This document shows positions 61,352 to 64,000 of a stretch of 64,000 nucleotides of DNA, piece by piece. Location: contig CAWCIV010000001.1 in the NCBI GenBank assembly GCA_963795805.1, positions 744,001 to 808,000 on the forward strand. The letters run 5' to 3'. Under the pieces are notes generated by a model. That model made no database searches. It was given only the letters and a program-made list of their open reading frames with translations, and was not told the DNA's origin. The stretch is from JALYYC01 sp963795805. Lineage in GTDB: Bacteria > Chloroflexota > Dormibacteria > CF-121. A program made the position numbers and the translations under genes. How positions within the stretch are numbered: position 1 is the stretch's first letter; each line of letters begins with the position of its first letter.

Positions 61352-63901
61352 ATGACCAGCGCCGAGATCCGCCAGCGTTTTCTCAACTTCTTCAAAGAGC
61401 GGGACCACAAGGTGTTGCCGAGCTCCTCCCTGATCCCGTTCGGCGATCCTACCCTCCTGCTTACCAGCGCCGGGATGGTGCAGTTCAAACCCTACTTCCT
61501 TGGGCAGGCGCGGCCGCCCCAGCCACGGGCCGTCACCTCCCAGAAGGTCTTTCGAACGGTGGACGTCGAAGTGGTCGGGCATGACGGCCATCACCTGACC
61601 TTTTTCGAGATGCTGGGGAACTTCTCCTTTGGCGACTATTTCAAGGAGAAGGCGATCCCGTACGCCTACCAATTCCTGACGGACGAGCTCGGGCTCGAGC
61701 CGGCGCGGCTCTGGGCCGGTATTCACAACGACGACGACGAGAGTTACCAGATCTGGACGACCAGCACCCCGATGCCGCCGGAGCGTATCCGGCGCTTCGG
61801 TGACGACTACAACTTCTGGGCAGCAGGCCCGACCGGGCCCTGCGGTCCGGACTCCGAGATCCACTACGACTGGGGTGCGGAGTACAGCTGCGGCCGGCCG
61901 GACTGCGGGCCAAACTGTGAGCACTGCGATCGCTTCCTCGAGATCTGGAACCTGGTCTTCATGCAGTGGGACCGCGATCAGGCCGGGAACCGAACGCCCC
62001 TCGAGAGGAAGGGGATCGACACCGGCATGGGCCTGGAGCGCATCACGGCCGTCGTCAACCTGGAGCGTAAGGGCGTCTTCGAAACCGACCTGCTCCGGCC
62101 TTTGATCTCCCACTGGGAAGAGCTGACCGGTCAGCCCTATCAATCGGACGAGCGCGTTGACGTCTCCCTCCGGGTGCTGGCCGACCACAGTCGCGGCGCC
62201 ACCATGCTGCTCGCCGATGGCGTCGCCCCCTCCAACGAGGGGAGAGGCTACGTGCTCCGCCGGCTGATTCGGCGCGCCATGGTGCATGCCCGCCGAATCG
62301 GAGCGCGGGAGGGGCTCTCGTCCAGCGTCCCGGCGGTGTCGGAGATCCTCGGCGGGATCTACCCCGAACTCGCGACCAATGTCCAGCAGATCAGCGAAAC
62401 CTTACGAGGCGAGGAGGAGCGCTTTGCGATCGCGCTTCGCCAGGGAATGGAACGGCTCGAGGGGCTGATCGAGCGGAACGCCCTGAGTCCACAAGAGGTG
62501 TTCTTCCTTCACGACACGCTTGGTTTTCCGATCGAGCTCAGCGTCGAACTCGCCCAGGAACGGGGGATCAGGATCGATACGGCCCAGGTCGAGGCCCTGA
62601 TGGAAGGCCAGCGGGCGAAGAGCCGGACATCGTCAGGGAGCTTCACGGGGCCGGTGAGCCGGACCGCGAGCCGCTTCGTCGGCTACGAGCAACTCGAGGC
62701 GGAGGCCAGGGTGGTCGACAGCTTCGAGGTCCCGGGCCATGGCGATCAGGGCGACGTCTTTCTGGACGTCACGCCCTTTTACGCCGAGAAGGGTGGCCAG
62801 ATCTTCGACACCGGCCGGCTCGTATGGGACGGCGGCAGTGGCGAGGTGATCGATGTCCAGCAGCAGGCCGAGGCGATCAGACACCGGCTGCGCGGCGCCA
62901 GGCGTCCGCAGGTCGGGACCCGTGTCCGGGCCATCGTCGATCCAGCGCGCCGCGCTGCCGTGGCTCGCCACCATTCCGCCACCCACCTGCTGCACCGGGC
63001 GCTCCGGGACGTGCTCGGGGAGGGTGCCGCGCAGGCGGGCTCGGCGGTGCTGCCGGATCGGGCCACCTTCGACTTCCGGTTTCCCCGCGCCCTCGAGCCG
63101 GTGGAGTTGGCGCGGGTCTCGCGCCTGCTCAATGAAAAGGTCCGAGCCAACCTGGAACGACGGGTCGAGGAACTCCCACTGCAGGCGGCGATCGAGAGCG
63201 GCGCGGTAGCGCTCTTCGATGAGAAATACGGCGAAACCGTCCGCGTGGTCTCATTCGGGACCTGGGCGCGAGAGCTCTGTGGGGGGACCCATGTGACGCG
63301 CAGCGGCGAGGTCGGATTCGTCCTGCTTGGCTCCGATCGGAGCGTCGCGGCGGGTGTGCGGCGCATCGAGCTGCAGGCCGGCGAGGCGGCCGAGGTCGCC
63401 GTGCAAGCGCGTGATCGTACCCTGGCCCAACTAAGCGAGGCCCTTCGGGCCGGCGTCCTTGAGCTCCCGGCGCGGGTGGAGAGCCTCCAGGCCGAGCTGA
63501 AACGGCTCCTGAAGGAGATCGCGCAGCTCAGGCAGCGCCTCGCCGCCGGCGGGGAGGCTCAGGTGGAAAAGGCGGAGGTCAGCGGCGTGACGTTGGTGCT
63601 GCAGCGGGTCGACGCGACCCCGCCGGAGCTGCTCGCCGTTGCGGACCACGTGCTCAATGGCGCCAATGGCAACACGGTCGCCATCGTCGTCGGTGGGCGC
63701 AGCGTCGCCGTCAAGGTCGCCGCCCCGCTGGCGGACCGACTGCCGGCCGGTGCCCTCGTGCAGGCGTTCCAGGCGGTGGCGGGCGGGAAGGGAGGCGGAC
63801 GTGGCCAGGTGGGCCAGGGTGGCGGGATCGACCCGGCTCGCGTCGACGACGCCTTCCGCGGCGTCCAGGATTTCGTCCGCAAGCAACTAAAGGGACCATG
63901 A
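61352..63901 (+). CDS. alaS: Alanyl-tRNA synthetase
   Basis: This 849-residue enzyme has the class II catalytic core (RQRFLNFFKERDHKVLPSSS; TSAGMVQFKPYFLG; FEMLGNFSFGDYF) and an anticodon/tRNA-recognition domain. The editing domain's zinc site is intact (HHSATHLLHRALRD and CGGTHV), followed by a coiled-coil/C-Ala region. ATG 61352. Its TGA overlaps the next ATG. Confidence 0.97.
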   Translation: MTSAEIRQRFLNFFKERDHKVLPSSSLIPFGDPTLLLTSAGMVQFKPYFLGQARPPQPRAVTSQKVFRTVDVEVVGHDGHHLTFFEMLGNFSFGDYFKEKAIPYAYQFLTDELGLEPARLWAGIHNDDDESYQIWTTSTPMPPERIRRFGDDYNFWAAGPTGPCGPDSEIHYDWGAEYSCGRPDCGPNCEHCDRFLEIWNLVFMQWDRDQAGNRTPLERKGIDTGMGLERITAVVNLERKGVFETDLLRPLISHWEELTGQPYQSDERVDVSLRVLADHSRGATMLLADGVAPSNEGRGYVLRRLIRRAMVHARRIGAREGLSSSVPAVSEILGGIYPELATNVQQISETLRGEEERFAIALRQGMERLEGLIERNALSPQEVFFLHDTLGFPIELSVELAQERGIRIDTAQVEALMEGQRAKSRTSSGSFTGPVSRTASRFVGYEQLEAEARVVDSFEVPGHGDQGDVFLDVTPFYAEKGGQIFDTGRLVWDGGSGEVIDVQQQAEAIRHRLRGARRPQVGTRVRAIVDPARRAAVARHHSATHLLHRALRDVLGEGAAQAGSAVLPDRATFDFRFPRALEPVELARVSRLLNEKVRANLERRVEELPLQAAIESGAVALFDEKYGETVRVVSFGTWARELCGGTHVTRSGEVGFVLLGSDRSVAAGVRRIELQAGEAAEVAVQARDRTLAQLSEALRAGVLELPARVESLQAELKRLLKEIAQLRQRLAAGGEAQVEKAEVSGVTLVLQRVDATPPELLAVADHVLNGANGNTVAIVVGGRSVAVKVAAPLADRLPAGALVQAFQAVAGGKGGGRGQVGQGGGIDPARVDDAFRGVQDFVRKQLKGP

Positions 63902-64000
63902 AGCTCAAACTCAGAGACCGTCTCAAACGGCTGCGGCGCGGAGCGGACTACGAAAACTTCTACACGGCTCTTGATATCGGAACCGAGTACATCAAGGCCC
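63898..64000 (+). CDS. FtsA/PilM-like actin-fold ATPase (N-terminal fragment)
   Basis: ATG 63898 overlaps the alaS stop. The 34 visible codons include LKLRDRLKRLRRGADYENFY, then TALDIGTEYIKA. The last part is the phosphate-1 motif of FtsA- and PilM-type actin-fold proteins (xxDIGTxxxKA). The gene runs off the window. Whether it serves division or pilus assembly cannot be decided from this fragment. Confidence 0.75.
   Translation, partial: MKLKLRDRLKRLRRGADYENFYTALDIGTEYIKA

Overview
The window is G+C-rich chromosomal DNA with almost no non-coding space. Genes are packed with 4-base ATGA/GTGA/TTGA overlaps. Most belong to the translation, secretion, cell-envelope and DNA-processing core, in an order typical of Gram-positive-type (Terrabacteria) genomes. 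The G+C content, the short archaeal/eukaryotic-type ProRS, the SigB/RsbW-type pair, the many apparently leaderless genes and the small hypothetical membrane proteins make a Chloroflexota relative (for example a Dormibacterota-like lineage) my best guess. That is inference, not proof. I see no insertion sequence, prophage, CRISPR array or rRNA.

Left end (1-8.5 kb): tandem coiled-coil genes lead into a long coiled-coil protein that carries a histidine-kinase dimerisation domain and two receiver domains but no ATPase domain, followed by a complete membrane histidine kinase. Next, mostly on the minus strand, come a GDT1-type cation transporter, an OmpR-type response regulator, tRNA-Leu(GAG), a hexapeptide-repeat acyltransferase, an orphan Flp pilin, and two paralogous 47-residue proteins that I do not recognise.

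8.5-24 kb: YugP-like metallopeptidase, RlmN, HAD hydrolase, a frameshifted lipoprotein gene, ribulose-phosphate epimerase, AIM24 protein, L28, Asp23/FakA (YloV)/DegV (probable fatty-acid kinase), RecG, RsmD, CoaD, L32, FabD/FabG/ACP and RNase III.

24-47.8 kb: the SRP/ribosome block (smc, ftsY, ylxM, ffh, rpsP, khpA, rimM, trmD, rplS, rnhB, yraN), a minus-strand trio (Nudix, zinc ribbon, acyltransferase), comM (apparent frameshift), dprA, topA, then rpsB-tsf-pyrH-frr-uppS-cdsA-dxr-rseP-ispG (dxr with an apparent frameshift).

47.8-64 kb: proS, bifunctional rel, a Pro/Thr-stalk surface protein overlapping a membrane diguanylate cyclase, hisS-aspS, a secreted protein ending at a strong terminator, two small membrane proteins, an RsbW-like anti-sigma factor with a SigB-type sigma factor, alaS, and the start of an FtsA/PilM-like gene.

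Three window-wide patterns stand out. At least a dozen genes have a -10-like hexamer 5-11 bases before the start codon, which suggests leaderless transcripts. Several conserved genes (rlmN, fabD, the sigma factor) have no canonical start codon that preserves their N-terminus. Three conserved genes (lipoprotein, comM, dxr) each need a +1 frame correction. The most novel-looking element is the pair of 47-residue paralogues beside the orphan Flp pilin.
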